DNA of 64,000 nt from CALKXV01 sp965228905 (GCA_965228905.1 CBDDII010000002.1:496001-560000); one strand, 5' to 3'; positions 42,506-51,954 are shown, numbered from the stretch's first letter. The notes: generated by a model from the letters alone, not told the origin. Made by a program: numbers and translations.

Positions 42506-43499
42506 CGCCCATGGCGGCGTCTTTGCCTTTCGCCAGTTGCAAAAGCTGTTCGTAAAGCGGGGTCGTTTTCAGTTGGTCGATCTTGGCGCGGTGTGCAGCG
42601 ACGGCGGCCTCGTGGCGTTCGGCAATGCCGGGCAGCGATTTCAGTCGGGTGATTTCCGCTTCAAGAGCGGGCTGATGGGCCAGCATGTCTTTGTTTTCCT
42701 CGACCAGTTGGTTGCGCCTTTTGAAATAGGTCGCATCAACGCGGCCTGCCACCACGGCGTCGCCTCGGGCGTGTTTGACAAGGAAACTTTCCAGCGAGCG
42801 CAGCGCGTAGTGATGGATCATCGCCAGATCGAAAGTGCCGCGTGCATCGCCGCCTTTCTGGTGGATGTGGCGCAATTCGGTCGGGAAATCGCGGCCCGAG
42901 CCGTCAAGCCACCTGAGTTGCCCCGCGACTTTTTCGCGGGCGATCGGGCGGTGGTTGCGGATGACCAGACGGGGATCGTTTCGGGTGATCGACTTGAACC
43001 CGCGCCGCGACCGCCATTTGCCGGGCCTGGTGCTGGTGCTTTTCAGGAATTGTGCGGTGACGGGTCGGTCTTCGAAGCCGTGAACATCGCCGGTGCCGAA
43101 GACAGTTTCGGACAGGCTGAGGACATCGGGGTGGTCGAGTTCCGCAAGCAGGGTCTTCAGGGTAACGGTGCCGTTTCGGATCACGGGAAACTCGTCGACG
43201 TCGGACAGAAAGACGTAGTCGGCTTCCTGCCAGTCGCGGAGTTTCTTTGCATAGGCGATGCCGGCGGTGTGGGGCTGAACCTCGGTTCCGGGGGGCAGGG
43301 CGACGACGGGGTTGGGCAGGTGCCGCAGCACCCCTTCGCGATCCAGCGCATCCAGCAGGTGGTCGGTGCCGTCGTCGCAGTCGTTCGTCAGGACCAGAGC
43401 GCGATCCACTCCCATAAGGCGTTGCCAGGCCAGCCATTCAAGGATGAAGGGGCCTTCGTTTTTCATGACGGTGAAGGTCAGAAGGGTTGGGGCGGGCAA
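42498..43499 (-). CDS. Glycosyltransferase family 2-like (Glyco_tranf_2_4) protein
   Basis: A 333-residue cytoplasmic protein of the GT92/Glyco_tranf_2_4 type. The N-terminal TVMKNEGPFILEWLAWQRLMGV and the metal-binding DVDEF motif (about residue 100, in YVFLSDVDEFPV) are characteristic. A long C-terminal helix-rich part (after residue 250) may be a coiled region. It lies upstream of, and overlaps by 8 bases with, the helicase gene, though no functional relationship is apparent. Sugar and acceptor are unknown, possibly exopolysaccharide or LPS. Confidence 0.82.
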   Translation of the reverse strand: MPAPTLLTFTVMKNEGPFILEWLAWQRLMGVDRALVLTNDCDDGTDHLLDALDREGVLRHLPNPVVALPPGTEVQPHTAGIAYAKKLRDWQEADYVFLSDVDEFPVIRNGTVTLKTLLAELDHPDVLSLSETVFGTGDVHGFEDRPVTAQFLKSTSTRPGKWRSRRGFKSITRNDPRLVIRNHRPIAREKVAGQLRWLDGSGRDFPTELRHIHQKGGDARGTFDLAMIHHYALRSLESFLVKHARGDAVVAGRVDATYFKRRNQLVEENKDMLAHQPALEAEITRLKSLPGIAERHEAAVAAHRAKIDQLKTTPLYEQLLQLAKGKDAAMGDA

Positions 43500-43552
43500 G
43501 TTGGTGCTCCGGGCTGCTCGGACCCAAACCTAGCATTTCGGGCGCGTTGGCT

Positions 43553-44173
43553 CTAGCCCTTGTGTTTGTCGGTGGCGGGGAAATGCGTGGCGACTTCCTT
43601 GCGCAGGGCTTCGATTTCCAGGGCCACCTTGCCGTCCGGGTCGCGCGTGTTGGTCGACCAGTCGGAGAAACGGTCGAGCAGGGGAAGGAAGGCGGCGCGT
43701 TCTTCGTCGGTCCAGCCGTTGAAGTAGGCCCCGAGCATGAGGAATTTGTAGTGCCGGACTGCGGCGACAAGGGCTTCTCCGTCGCCGGTCAATTCCAGGA
43801 TGGCGCGGCGGGCGTCCTGCTGGCTGGGCGCGCGGCGCACAAGGCCAAGCTGGATCAGCGACCCCACGGTGCGGCTGGCGCGCGAGGGGTCGATGGCCAG
43901 CCTTTGGGCCACGGTGCCGACCATGATTTCGCTTTCCTGATCCGCATCGCGCATCTCGTTCGAGGGCGACCAGATCACCGAAAGCGCATCGAGTTGCAAG
44001 AGATCGACGGGCAGGCCAAGCTCGGCAATGGCGCGCTGTCCAAGCTCGCGTTTGACGAAGCGCCGACGCCAGCGTTGCAGGATCGCATCGACCTGAAAGG
44101 CGGTTTCCACCACGTCCGCGCCGATCCCTGCCGCCGCCAGTTCGCGCTTCAATTCTTCGTTTCTGCTTGCCAA
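43553..44173 (-). CDS. MarR-family transcriptional regulator
   Basis: A 206-residue regulator with a MarR winged helix at about residues 60-140 (EIMVGTVAQRLAIDPSRASR, then the wing LGLVRRAPSQQDARRAILEL). The start is TTG; no ATG exists before residue 74, and GGGGCG lies about 10 bases upstream. It diverges from an MFS exporter across 130 bp that contain an inverted repeat, the usual arrangement of a MarR repressor and the pump it controls. The ligand is unknown. Confidence 0.88.
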   Translation of the reverse strand: MASRNEELKRELAAAGIGADVVETAFQVDAILQRWRRRFVKRELGQRAIAELGLPVDLLQLDALSVIWSPSNEMRDADQESEIMVGTVAQRLAIDPSRASRTVGSLIQLGLVRRAPSQQDARRAILELTGDGEALVAAVRHYKFLMLGAYFNGWTDEERAAFLPLLDRFSDWSTNTRDPDGKVALEIEALRKEVATHFPATDKHKG

Positions 44174-44202
44174 AGCCGTATCGCCCCTTTATATGCTGAA
44201 TG

Positions 44203-44229
44203 CAAATATATGCAAATCGCACATATTTG
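44203..44229. promoter_or_regulatory. Candidate MarR operator
   Basis: A perfect inverted repeat CAAATAT-N13-ATATTTG lies between the divergent MarR and MFS starts, 30-57 bases before the MarR start. A second copy-like element ATATGCAAAT sits within it. Likely target of the adjacent regulator by position only. Confidence 0.5.
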
Positions 44230-44303
44230 TCATCTGACAATATTTTACCCGATCCGTGGCGCGGTACCACCTTTGCGCAGGGATCCGATTGAAAGACCTG
44301 ACC

Positions 44304-45833
44304 ATGGCCACGCTGACGACCGATCCTGTATCCGACGCCCCTGTTGTTTCCGAGCAGAATGTGGCGGTCGGGCTTGGGTTGGCGGCGGTCGGGATCACGC
44401 TGCTGTTCGCCTCGCTTGGCCAGACCAGCATTTCGCCCGCCCTGCCGGTGATCGTGGCCGAGCTTGGGGGGCTGGATCACATCACATGGGTTATGACGGC
44501 TTATCTGCTGGCGTCGACCGTTGGTGCGCCGATTGCGGGCAAGTTGGGCGATATGTACGGGCGCAAGGTTGTCATGCAGGGCGCGATACTGGTGTTCACC
44601 GTTGGCGCGGTGATCGGCGGGCTGGCCCAGAGCATGGACGTGCTGATCCTTGGCCGTCTTGTGCAGGGTCTTGGGGGCGGGAGCCTGATCGTTCTGTCGA
44701 TGGCGGTTGTCGCGGATTTGCTGCCTGCGCGAGAGCGAGGCCGGGCCCAGGGGATTTTGGGGGCCGCCTTTGGTGTATCGACGGTTATCGGTCCGCTTCT
44801 TGGCGGGTTTCTTGTCGAGGCGCTTAGTTGGCACTGGATCTTTTTCGTGAACCTGCCCGTGGGGCTGCTGGCCTTTGTCGTTCTGGGGATCGCACTGGAA
44901 AGCCGGAAGACCGAGCGGAAAAAGATCGACTATGCCGGGGGCGCCCTGCTGGCGCTGATCCTGTCCCTGTCGGTGATCGTGTCGAACACGGGCGGAAGCC
45001 TGTTGCCCTGGGCAAGTTTCGAGATGGCGGGGCTGGGGCTGTTGTCGGCTGCTGCCGTTGTCGGGTTTGTCGCGGTCGAGCGCCGCGCGGTCGAACCGAT
45101 CCTGCCGATGTCGCTGTTTCGCAATAACACCTTCCTGGTGGTGAACGCGGTTGGCTTTCTTGTCGGCACGGCGATGTTTGGCACGCTGACCTTCATGCCG
45201 TTGTTCCTGCAGGTGGTGAAACACGTGTCGCCCACGGCGTCGGGGCTATTGCTGTTGCCGATGATGGGCGGGTTGATCGTGACCTCGACCGTGGCGGGGC
45301 AGGTGATGTCGGCCACGGGGCGTTACAAGGCGCTGCCAATCTTGTCGACGGGTCTGTTGGCCGTGGCGATGTTTTCCCTGACGCAGGTTTCGGCCGAAAC
45401 GCCGGTTTGGAGCATTGCCCTGTCGCTGGCCGGTGTCGGGATCGGGTTGGGGCCGGTGTTCGCGGTTGGCGTCTCGGCCATGCAGAACGCGGTGCCGGTC
45501 GGGATGATCGGCGTCGGGACGGCGTCGTGCAACATGTTCCGTCTGATTGGCGGTGCGATCGGCACGGCGGCATTCGGTGCGATCTTTGCAATCGGCATGA
45601 CGCGGGAGTTGGGATCGTTGCTGCCCGGCGCGGGATTCGCCTCGCTCAGCCCTGCATTGGTGCATGACCTTGAACCGGCATTGCAAGCCCAGGTGCTGGA
45701 CGGCTTCTCGCAAGCCCTGCATCCAGTTTTCTGGATCGCGGGCGCACTTTCCGCGTTGGCCTGCGCCATCTCGTGCCTGTTGAAGGAACTGCCCTTGGCG
45801 ACGGAACTGCCGGGTGACGCAAGCCCGGAATGA
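44304..45833 (+). CDS. DHA2-type MFS multidrug exporter
   Basis: A 509-residue inner-membrane protein with about 14 membrane helices, of the EmrB/QacA (DHA2) class. Motif A is GKLGDMYGRKVVM (after helix 2), motif C-like GAAFGVSTVIGPLLGGFL lies in helix 5 and motif B-like LGRLVQGLGGG in helix 4. It should pump hydrophobic drugs or metabolites out by proton antiport. The start MATLTTDPVSD is preferred over an upstream in-frame ATG at 44256, which lies in the operator region. Control by the divergent MarR protein is likely. Confidence 0.9.
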   Translation: MATLTTDPVSDAPVVSEQNVAVGLGLAAVGITLLFASLGQTSISPALPVIVAELGGLDHITWVMTAYLLASTVGAPIAGKLGDMYGRKVVMQGAILVFTVGAVIGGLAQSMDVLILGRLVQGLGGGSLIVLSMAVVADLLPARERGRAQGILGAAFGVSTVIGPLLGGFLVEALSWHWIFFVNLPVGLLAFVVLGIALESRKTERKKIDYAGGALLALILSLSVIVSNTGGSLLPWASFEMAGLGLLSAAAVVGFVAVERRAVEPILPMSLFRNNTFLVVNAVGFLVGTAMFGTLTFMPLFLQVVKHVSPTASGLLLLPMMGGLIVTSTVAGQVMSATGRYKALPILSTGLLAVAMFSLTQVSAETPVWSIALSLAGVGIGLGPVFAVGVSAMQNAVPVGMIGVGTASCNMFRLIGGAIGTAAFGAIFAIGMTRELGSLLPGAGFASLSPALVHDLEPALQAQVLDGFSQALHPVFWIAGALSALACAISCLLKELPLATELPGDASPE

Positions 45834-45835
45834 AA

Positions 45836-45861
45836 AGAGCGCGGAGGTTGCTCCGCGCTCT
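45836..45861. terminator. Shared terminator between MFS and AAA genes
   Basis: An 11-bp perfect stem AGAGCGCGGAG / CTCCGCGCTCT with a GTTG loop. On the minus strand it is followed by TTTT, so it is a good terminator for the AAA ATPase gene; on the plus strand the T tract is weak. Confidence 0.75.
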
Positions 45862-45886
45862 GATCTCTCGGTCCGGCTGACAGGGG

Positions 45887-47197
45887 TCAGTGGACGATCT
45901 TTTCTTCCTTCACGAACATGTTCGCCCAGGCGCGGTCGATCAATTCGGGGGACATCTGGTAGGGGATGCCTTCGAATTCGCAGATGGAGATCATCTGGTC
46001 GACCAGGAAGATCGGCTGATAGTTCGCGTAGATATTGTCGATGGTCGGATACTTGTTCTTGATGAGATAGACCAAGGTATCTTCGTCCAGCGGCATCTTG
46101 CGCTTGCGCGCGACCATGGCAAAGATTTTCAGGTAGTCTTCCTGGTCCGGCCCGTCGATCTTGATCTTGAAGAAGATCCGGCGCAGGGCCGCTTTGTCGA
46201 AGATTTCGTTCGGGTGGAAGTTGGTCGAGAAGATCACGAGGGTGTCGAAGGGCACTTCGAATTTCTCGCCCGATTGCAGGGCAAGGATGTCCTTGTTTTC
46301 TTCCAGCGGCACGATCCAGCGGTTGACCAGGGCCTGGGGCGGTTCTTCCTGACGACCAAGGTCGTCCACGATGAAGATGCCGCCGGTGGATTTCAACTGA
46401 AGCGGGGCCTGATAGGTCCGCGCCGTGGGGTTGTAGACCAGATCGAGCATCGAGAGCGACAGTTCACCACCGGTGATCACCGTCGGGCGTTCGCAGAGCA
46501 CATAGCGCGTGTCATAGCGGTTCGATGTGCGCCGTAGCGAATTGGGATCGTCTTCCTGCACTTCGGCGGCAGAGTGTACGATCGGGTCATATACCGTGAT
46601 CACCTGGCCCGAATATTCGATGGCGCGGGGAATGTAGATCTTGTCGCCAAGGGCGTCGCGGATACCGTTCGAGATCGAGGATTTACCGTTGCCCGGAGGG
46701 CCGTACATCAGGATCGACCGACCCGCACCAACCGCAGGCCCCAAATGATCAAGAAGTTCGTTGGGCAGGATCAGGTGGCCCATGGCGCCCAGAAGCTGAT
46801 CGCGCGAGACATGGATGTTGCGGATCGACTGGCGCTTGACCTGTTCGGCATAGACTTCAAGCGGCACGGGCATGGCGCCATAGTATTCCGACTGCGCCAG
46901 CGCATCGAGTGCACGCTGCTTGCCGGCATCGGTGAGTTGGTAGCCCATTTCGCCGCCCGAGTTCGCGTGAAGCGTACCTGTGGATTGCAAGAGCTTTTGT
47001 TCGCGTGCGAGGTCGATCAGTTCCTGCGTTACCGGGATCGGCAGGCAGATGTTGCGGGACAGTTCCCCACAGGTTTCGACGTTCATGCGGAAGATCGTCT
47101 TCAGAAGAATGTCGCGCATCATGACGACGGGAAGTTTCATCCCCTCGATCGAGCGCGGCGCCGGGGGCGCGACGACGTTCTGTGTTTCCATATTCAT
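45887..47197 (-). CDS. AAA-family ATPase of unknown role
   Basis: A 436-residue protein. Residues 30-140 look like a helical/winged segment with GGEMGYQLTDAGKQRALDAL. The ATPase core has Walker A MYGPPGNGKSS (about residue 180), Walker B GGIFIVDDLGRQ (about 265) and a sensor-1 VIFSTNFHPNE (about 325). It is cytoplasmic. It resembles uncharacterised alphaproteobacterial ATPases annotated as chaperone-like or MoxR-like. It diverges from a membrane protein gene and neighbours the Tad pilus cluster, so a role with that cluster is possible but not shown. The start MNMETQNVV is chosen over longer upstream frames. Confidence 0.82.
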   Translation of the reverse strand: MNMETQNVVAPPAPRSIEGMKLPVVMMRDILLKTIFRMNVETCGELSRNICLPIPVTQELIDLAREQKLLQSTGTLHANSGGEMGYQLTDAGKQRALDALAQSEYYGAMPVPLEVYAEQVKRQSIRNIHVSRDQLLGAMGHLILPNELLDHLGPAVGAGRSILMYGPPGNGKSSISNGIRDALGDKIYIPRAIEYSGQVITVYDPIVHSAAEVQEDDPNSLRRTSNRYDTRYVLCERPTVITGGELSLSMLDLVYNPTARTYQAPLQLKSTGGIFIVDDLGRQEEPPQALVNRWIVPLEENKDILALQSGEKFEVPFDTLVIFSTNFHPNEIFDKAALRRIFFKIKIDGPDQEDYLKIFAMVARKRKMPLDEDTLVYLIKNKYPTIDNIYANYQPIFLVDQMISICEFEGIPYQMSPELIDRAWANMFVKEEKIVH

Positions 47198-47331
47198 GGG
47201 TGGACCCTGCCTCACAATAAAATTTGGGGTGTGTCGCGCCGTTGCCCAATTCCGGACAATAACACCTGACACACCTTTGCGAGTGCGAAGATGACCGGCT
47301 AATGTGGCCAAAAAATGGAAAAGGATGGGGA

Positions 47332-48966
47332 ATGAGCAGGCCAAACCCCCTTGTTCTGGCAGTCGGATTGCTGCTGTTTGTCGCCGTGTTCGGCGGGATG
47401 CCCCTGTTGAAAGGCGGGCTTTTCCTGGATTCGCACGAGGGCGATTCCTATCATTTCCTGGACATTCTTCTGAGGATCGACAGCGGGCTTCGGCCCCATG
47501 TCGATTTTCCCACCCCTTTGGGAATAATGGCTTTTTTACCGGTCACGGTGTTTCTGGAAGCGGGACAGACGGCAGGGCGGGCGATCATTCTGGGGCAGAT
47601 GTCGGTCGCGATATTCCTGTTGCCTTTGGCAGTTTACGTCGGGGTGACGCGCCTGTCGCGGCCCATGGCATGGATTTTCGGGGTTCTGACGCTTGGGCTG
47701 GCGGTTTCGATGAGCTATGGCGGGCCCGCTGCGGGGGCGTCGATTTCGATGCACTACAACAGGTGGGCCTGGGCGGTGGCCTTCGTGGCGATTGCCCTTG
47801 CGATCCTGCCTGCGAGGGGGCGCGAACGCCCGGGTCTTGATGGCGCGTTGGTCGGTGTTCTGGGCGGCATCCTGGCGCTGTTGAAGGCGACCTATTTCGT
47901 CGCCCTTGGCCCCGGTGTTCTGGTCGCCGTGGTGATGCGGTGGCGCGGGGCGGGGACGCTTTCGGCGATTGCGGGTGGCCTTGCCGTGGCGGCGATTGCG
48001 ACCACAAGTTTCGGGGTGTCTTTCTGGGGTGCTTACATCGGCGATCTTGTTGCCGTGTCCCGCTCCGAGGTGCGGCCCTTTGTAGGCGTGCCGCTGAACA
48101 CGATCATTTCGGGGACCAGTTTTCTGGGTATCACCCTTCTTGGTGTGGCGATTGCCCTGTTGGTGCGCCGCGCGGGGCACGAGGCGTCTGGGCTGGCGCT
48201 ATTGCTGCTGGTGCCGGGGTGCATCTATGTGACCTATCAGAATTTCGGCAATGATCCCCAATGGATATGGCTTTTGGGCGTGCTTGTCTTCGCGCTTCGC
48301 CCCATGCCGGGGGTTGGCGTTGTGGCGGGGCATGATCTGAGGCTGGTGATGGGCGGGGCGGCCTGGCTGGCGCTTGCGGTGAATTTCCCGTCGCTGCTGG
48401 TCAATGCCACGTCGACGACCAACCATGCGGCCTTTGCCAAGGAGCGGTTCATCCCCATGCTGCCGGTAGAGATGGGGCATCCCGACATCTATATACGCAT
48501 TGACCGGGCCTACATGATGACGGCGCAGGTCGATCTGGACCGTGAGTTGGAGGAATGGGCGGCTTATCAAGAGGTGGTCGAGCGTGCGCCGCTTTACGAG
48601 TTCGAGGGCGTCACCATTCCGCAGTGCGAGTGGATGGCGGGGTCGCGGGCCTATTTCGAGAGGTTGAGCACTGAGTTGAAGGCGGACGGCGTTGTGCCGG
48701 GCAGTCAGCTTTTCGTCAGCGACATCCTGTCGGCCTTCTGGCTGTTTGGCGATTTCGATGTGTTGGAGGGCGGTGCGCCCTGGTATTACGGCGGGCTGAC
48801 CGGGTTGGAAAACGCCGATTATGTGGTGATCCCGAAGTGCAGTTTCGTCTCGCGGGTGCGCGGTATCATGATCGAGGATCTGCAGGCCTCGGGCGCGGGG
48901 TTCGATCTTGTGCGAGACAACGCGCTTTATGCACTGTTTTCAGTGAATTACGATCCGGAAAGCTAA
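47332..48966 (+). CDS. Polytopic membrane protein, glycosyltransferase-like
   Basis: A 544-residue protein with 10 or 11 membrane helices in its first two thirds and a periplasmic or cytoplasmic tail of about 160 residues. The layout (LFLDSHEGDSYHFLD after the first helix with an acidic pair) resembles GT-C type dolichol- or polyprenyl-phosphate-sugar transferases, but no named family is recognised. AAGGAT lies before the ATG at 47332. It converges with the prepilin peptidase gene, overlapping it by 4 bases. It might glycosylate an envelope or pilus protein; this is speculation. Confidence 0.65.
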   Translation: MSRPNPLVLAVGLLLFVAVFGGMPLLKGGLFLDSHEGDSYHFLDILLRIDSGLRPHVDFPTPLGIMAFLPVTVFLEAGQTAGRAIILGQMSVAIFLLPLAVYVGVTRLSRPMAWIFGVLTLGLAVSMSYGGPAAGASISMHYNRWAWAVAFVAIALAILPARGRERPGLDGALVGVLGGILALLKATYFVALGPGVLVAVVMRWRGAGTLSAIAGGLAVAAIATTSFGVSFWGAYIGDLVAVSRSEVRPFVGVPLNTIISGTSFLGITLLGVAIALLVRRAGHEASGLALLLLVPGCIYVTYQNFGNDPQWIWLLGVLVFALRPMPGVGVVAGHDLRLVMGGAAWLALAVNFPSLLVNATSTTNHAAFAKERFIPMLPVEMGHPDIYIRIDRAYMMTAQVDLDRELEEWAAYQEVVERAPLYEFEGVTIPQCEWMAGSRAYFERLSTELKADGVVPGSQLFVSDILSAFWLFGDFDVLEGGAPWYYGGLTGLENADYVVIPKCSFVSRVRGIMIEDLQASGAGFDLVRDNALYALFSVNYDPES

Positions 48967-49454
48967 CCCGAAAACAGCGCGATCAGCAGGTAGAACATCA
49001 GGGCAGGAGCCAGCGCGAACCCCATTGGGAAGGCGCGGTGCGTCCAGCTTTCCCAGTGTTCATAGCGTTTGGCGATAGAAGACGCCCTAGCCATGCGGTG
49101 CAGGATGAAGGCGGCGATGATGGTGGCCGCCAGCAGGAAGCAGAACTTGCCCGCATCGCCCAAAGCCACGAAAGGGGCCATCGCTGCGGCGTATTTCGCG
49201 TCACCCGCGCCGACGGCGCCGACGGCGGAAAGGATGAAGCCAATCACGAGGATCACCCCGAAATGCGACCAGCGCCAGAGGTATTCCGAAAAGCTGGGCA
49301 GGGCGACAAGGCCGATCACGGCGAAGACCGCCAACAGGGCCAGAACGGCCTTGTTGGGGATTTTCATCGAGGCCATGTCGCTCCAGGACACCCAGACCGT
49401 GATCGGGATCACGAAGGGCAGGAACCACGCCGCGGTGGTCCAGTCGGTTACCAT
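48963..49454 (-). CDS. cpaA: Prepilin peptidase of the Tad system
   Basis: A 163-residue membrane protease (TadV/CpaA) with about six hydrophobic helices. The two catalytic aspartates are in SDMASMKIPN (about residue 25) and VGAGDAKYAA (GxGD, about residue 84). It lacks the N-terminal methylase domain of PilD. It should cleave the Flp pilins encoded 10 kb away in the same cluster. It is the last gene of the minus-strand tad operon. Confidence 0.9.
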   Translation of the reverse strand: MVTDWTTAAWFLPFVIPITVWVSWSDMASMKIPNKAVLALLAVFAVIGLVALPSFSEYLWRWSHFGVILVIGFILSAVGAVGAGDAKYAAAMAPFVALGDAGKFCFLLAATIIAAFILHRMARASSIAKRYEHWESWTHRAFPMGFALAPALMFYLLIALFSG

Positions 49455-49466
49455 TGCAGGGCTCCG

Positions 49467-50324
49467 TCAGGCTGCGTTATCAAGCGCTTCAAGACTGCGG
49501 ACCGCGGCATCGAAATGTTGAGGGTGGGTCTCGATCGCTTCGGACAAGAGCGCCTTGCCTGTGTTGACGTCGCCCTGTTTGACGGCTGAAAGGGCCGCTG
49601 TGTAAAGAAGCTCGGCACGTTCGCGCTGTGTCATCTGGACGACCGGCATGTCGTATTTGCGCTGCGCCGCACGGGCCAGAACAAGGTTGTTCTTGGCCGT
49701 GAACATATTGGCGTCGTAGGTCAGCGCCTCGGCGAAAAGGCGTTCGGCGTCCTGGTATTTGCCGCGCGTCAGCTTGGAGTAACCCCAGTTGTTCAGCGTG
49801 CCGGAAGGCGTTGTCGTCAGGCCCACGGCGATTTCGTAGAAACTGTCGGCCTTGTCCCACTGTTTCTTGCTGTCGGCGATCATCGCTTCAAGCCGGTAAC
49901 GCTTGTAGGTTTCGTGGGTCGGGGGCACCTGGTTCAACTGCGCAGCGGCCCCGTCCCAATCGTTTGCCCGGATCAGCGCATCGGCGTATTCGACGCGGTC
50001 ATCACTGGTCGACTGCGGCATCGCCAGAACTTCGCCCCACGCACTGGCAGCGGCGGTGGGTTTCTTGGCCCGGACGAGCGAAATCGCAAGACCGCGCTTC
50101 AGGTCGATCCGGTCCGGGTTGTTGGCGGATGCTGTCTGGAAGTAGGTGACCGCTTCGTTCGGATCAGCCGATGTCAGCATCACGTCATTGAGGTTGGTTT
50201 CGTCGATAACGTTGACGTCCTTGATGGCCTTTTCGACTTCTTCATCGGACATTCCCCCGCCGCCACAGCCTGCCAGTCCAAAGGTGCTGACGAGACAAAG
50301 CGTAATTACTCCGGCGTACCGCAT
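49467..50324 (-). CDS. tadD: TPR lipoprotein TadD-like
   Basis: A 285-residue lipoprotein with lipobox LAGCGGGG after a 16-residue signal. The mature part is a row of tetratricopeptide repeats, for example AVTYFQTASANNPDRIDLKR and RGKYQDAERLFAEALTYDA. TadD proteins sit in the outer-membrane/periplasm and help the secretin and pilus assembly. It follows a second, shorter TPR lipoprotein by 40 bp, so the cluster has two TadD-like genes. Confidence 0.85.
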   Translation of the reverse strand: MRYAGVITLCLVSTFGLAGCGGGGMSDEEVEKAIKDVNVIDETNLNDVMLTSADPNEAVTYFQTASANNPDRIDLKRGLAISLVRAKKPTAAASAWGEVLAMPQSTSDDRVEYADALIRANDWDGAAAQLNQVPPTHETYKRYRLEAMIADSKKQWDKADSFYEIAVGLTTTPSGTLNNWGYSKLTRGKYQDAERLFAEALTYDANMFTAKNNLVLARAAQRKYDMPVVQMTQRERAELLYTAALSAVKQGDVNTGKALLSEAIETHPQHFDAAVRSLEALDNAA

Positions 50325-50364
50325 CTTGTTTTTCCCTTACTGCTCGCGTCCGCCCTTTGCCCGA

Positions 50365-50937
50365 TTATTGGGTCTCTGGTGTTTCGAGAAGCTGGTAGAC
50401 ACCACGCCCTCGCCGCACCAGGCGGAACTTTTCGTCGTCAGGATACTCAGGATTTTCAAGTTTAGCGAGAGCTTTGGTCAGATTTTCGCGGATTTCAGCA
50501 GATTGGCCACTATCCAGCGCAAAGGCGAGCCGGAAAACCCGGCTGGCTTCGCCGTAATTGCCCTGCTCCATCAGGACAACGCCGAGGTTGTTCCAGGCGG
50601 GCGGGAAGGTTTCGTCTTCTTCGGTGGCTCGGCGCAGGATTTCTTCGGCCTGTCCAAGGCGGCCGAGGGCAAGGTTGGCCGAGCCAATAGCCGAGAGCAC
50701 ATCGACGTTGACGCCCTGTTCGGATGCGGCGCGCAGATAGGCCTTCAGCGCCAGTTCGTATTCGCCCGAGGCCATCAGGCGGTGACCGACAGTCAGCCCG
50801 TCGACCGATTGTTCAAAGGCCGGGCGGCCGGCGGGAGCCAAGGCGCCCCCCTCGGACGGACGAAGGCCGCCCGTGTTGTCACAGGCGGCCAAGGCCAACA
50901 GGGCAGATCCTGCCCAGATCAGATTTTTCCAGCCCAT
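50365..50937 (-). CDS. Second TPR lipoprotein of the tad cluster
   Basis: A 190-residue lipoprotein (LAACDNTGG lipobox) with two to three TPR units: ASGEYELALKAYLRAASEQG, LGRLGQAEEILRRATEEDE and QGNYGEASRVFRLAFALDS. It resembles TadD but is shorter. It sits between tadC and the longer TadD-like gene with gaps of 8 and 40 bp. It probably acts in pilus assembly, as an additional or paralogous pilotin. Confidence 0.83.
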   Translation of the reverse strand: MGWKNLIWAGSALLALAACDNTGGLRPSEGGALAPAGRPAFEQSVDGLTVGHRLMASGEYELALKAYLRAASEQGVNVDVLSAIGSANLALGRLGQAEEILRRATEEDETFPPAWNNLGVVLMEQGNYGEASRVFRLAFALDSGQSAEIRENLTKALAKLENPEYPDDEKFRLVRRGRGVYQLLETPETQ

Positions 50938-50945
50938 TCAGACCT

Positions 50946-51950
50946 TTAGAAGTTTGCCTGGCTCAACGTTTGTATGACGCGATACACCGACGGCCCGATC
51001 AGGATGATCAGAAGCGGCGGCACTGTCAGCATCATTGTGGCAAGGGTCATCTTCGTGGGCAAGGTGTTTGCCTTTTCTTCGGCGCGCATGATGCGTTTAT
51101 CGCGCATTTCCGCCGAGAAGACGCGGAGCGCTTCGGAAATCGAGGTACCGAAGCTGGCCGACTGGATCAGCACGGTGACGAAGCTGGCAACGTCCGGCAC
51201 ACCGGCACGTTCGGACATGTCGCGCAGGACCGTTATGCGGTCCTTACCGGCCTTCATTTCGTTGGCAACCTGTTCGAATTCGTCGGCAAGGGCAGGGAAA
51301 CCTGCGCGGATTTCCTTGGACACCCGGACGATGGCCTGGTCAAGCGACTGACCCGCTTCGACGCAGACGAGCATCATGTCAAGGCTGTCGGGAAAGCCGT
51401 TCATGATTTCGGTCTGACGCGTCTGTTGCCTTTTGGTCACCCAGTACTTGGGCAGCATGTATCCGACCGCACCCGGCACGATCACCGAAATGATCATGGA
51501 TTGGGTGGATGGTTCGCCCGTGACGCTGTTGTAGATGGCGTAGATGATGCCGATGCACAGGAACAGGATACCCAGAAGGAACTGAAGAAAGTGGTAGGTG
51601 CGGACCGCATCCTTGGAGCGGTAGCCGGCCTGCATCAGCTTCAGCTTGATGTCGGAGTATTGCTGTTCGTCCTGCGGTTCGAGGAAGCTGGCGTATTTGT
51701 CCAGCTTGTCGCCGCCCTTGCCGCGCCCGCGGCGCAGCTTGGCCTTGCCGTCGGCGTCGGTGACGGTTTCGCCCCGTGCGGCGGCCTTCAGCTGATCGAA
51801 GGGGTCTTTTTCCTTCTTCAAAAGGATCGGCAGCGTCAGCAGGATCAGGAACATGCCCAGAACGCCGATCACCAGAAGCGGACCCAATTCGCCGAATTGT
51901 TCGGTCAGAAGGGTGTTCGCCTGGTCGAAGAGAGACATCACTTTTTCCAT
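50946..51950 (-). CDS. tadC: Tad inner-membrane platform protein TadC
   Basis: A 334-residue member of the type II secretion F family. Four membrane helices flank the cytoplasmic GspF domain (residues about 170-300: PDSLDMMLVCVEAGQSLDQAI, then EALRVFSAEMRDKRIMRAEE). With TadB it forms the inner-membrane platform that transmits TadA motion to pilins. The 4-base gap to tadB implies coupled translation. Confidence 0.93.
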   Translation of the reverse strand: MEKVMSLFDQANTLLTEQFGELGPLLVIGVLGMFLILLTLPILLKKEKDPFDQLKAAARGETVTDADGKAKLRRGRGKGGDKLDKYASFLEPQDEQQYSDIKLKLMQAGYRSKDAVRTYHFLQFLLGILFLCIGIIYAIYNSVTGEPSTQSMIISVIVPGAVGYMLPKYWVTKRQQTRQTEIMNGFPDSLDMMLVCVEAGQSLDQAIVRVSKEIRAGFPALADEFEQVANEMKAGKDRITVLRDMSERAGVPDVASFVTVLIQSASFGTSISEALRVFSAEMRDKRIMRAEEKANTLPTKMTLATMMLTVPPLLIILIGPSVYRVIQTLSQANF

Positions 51951-51954
51951 GGGC

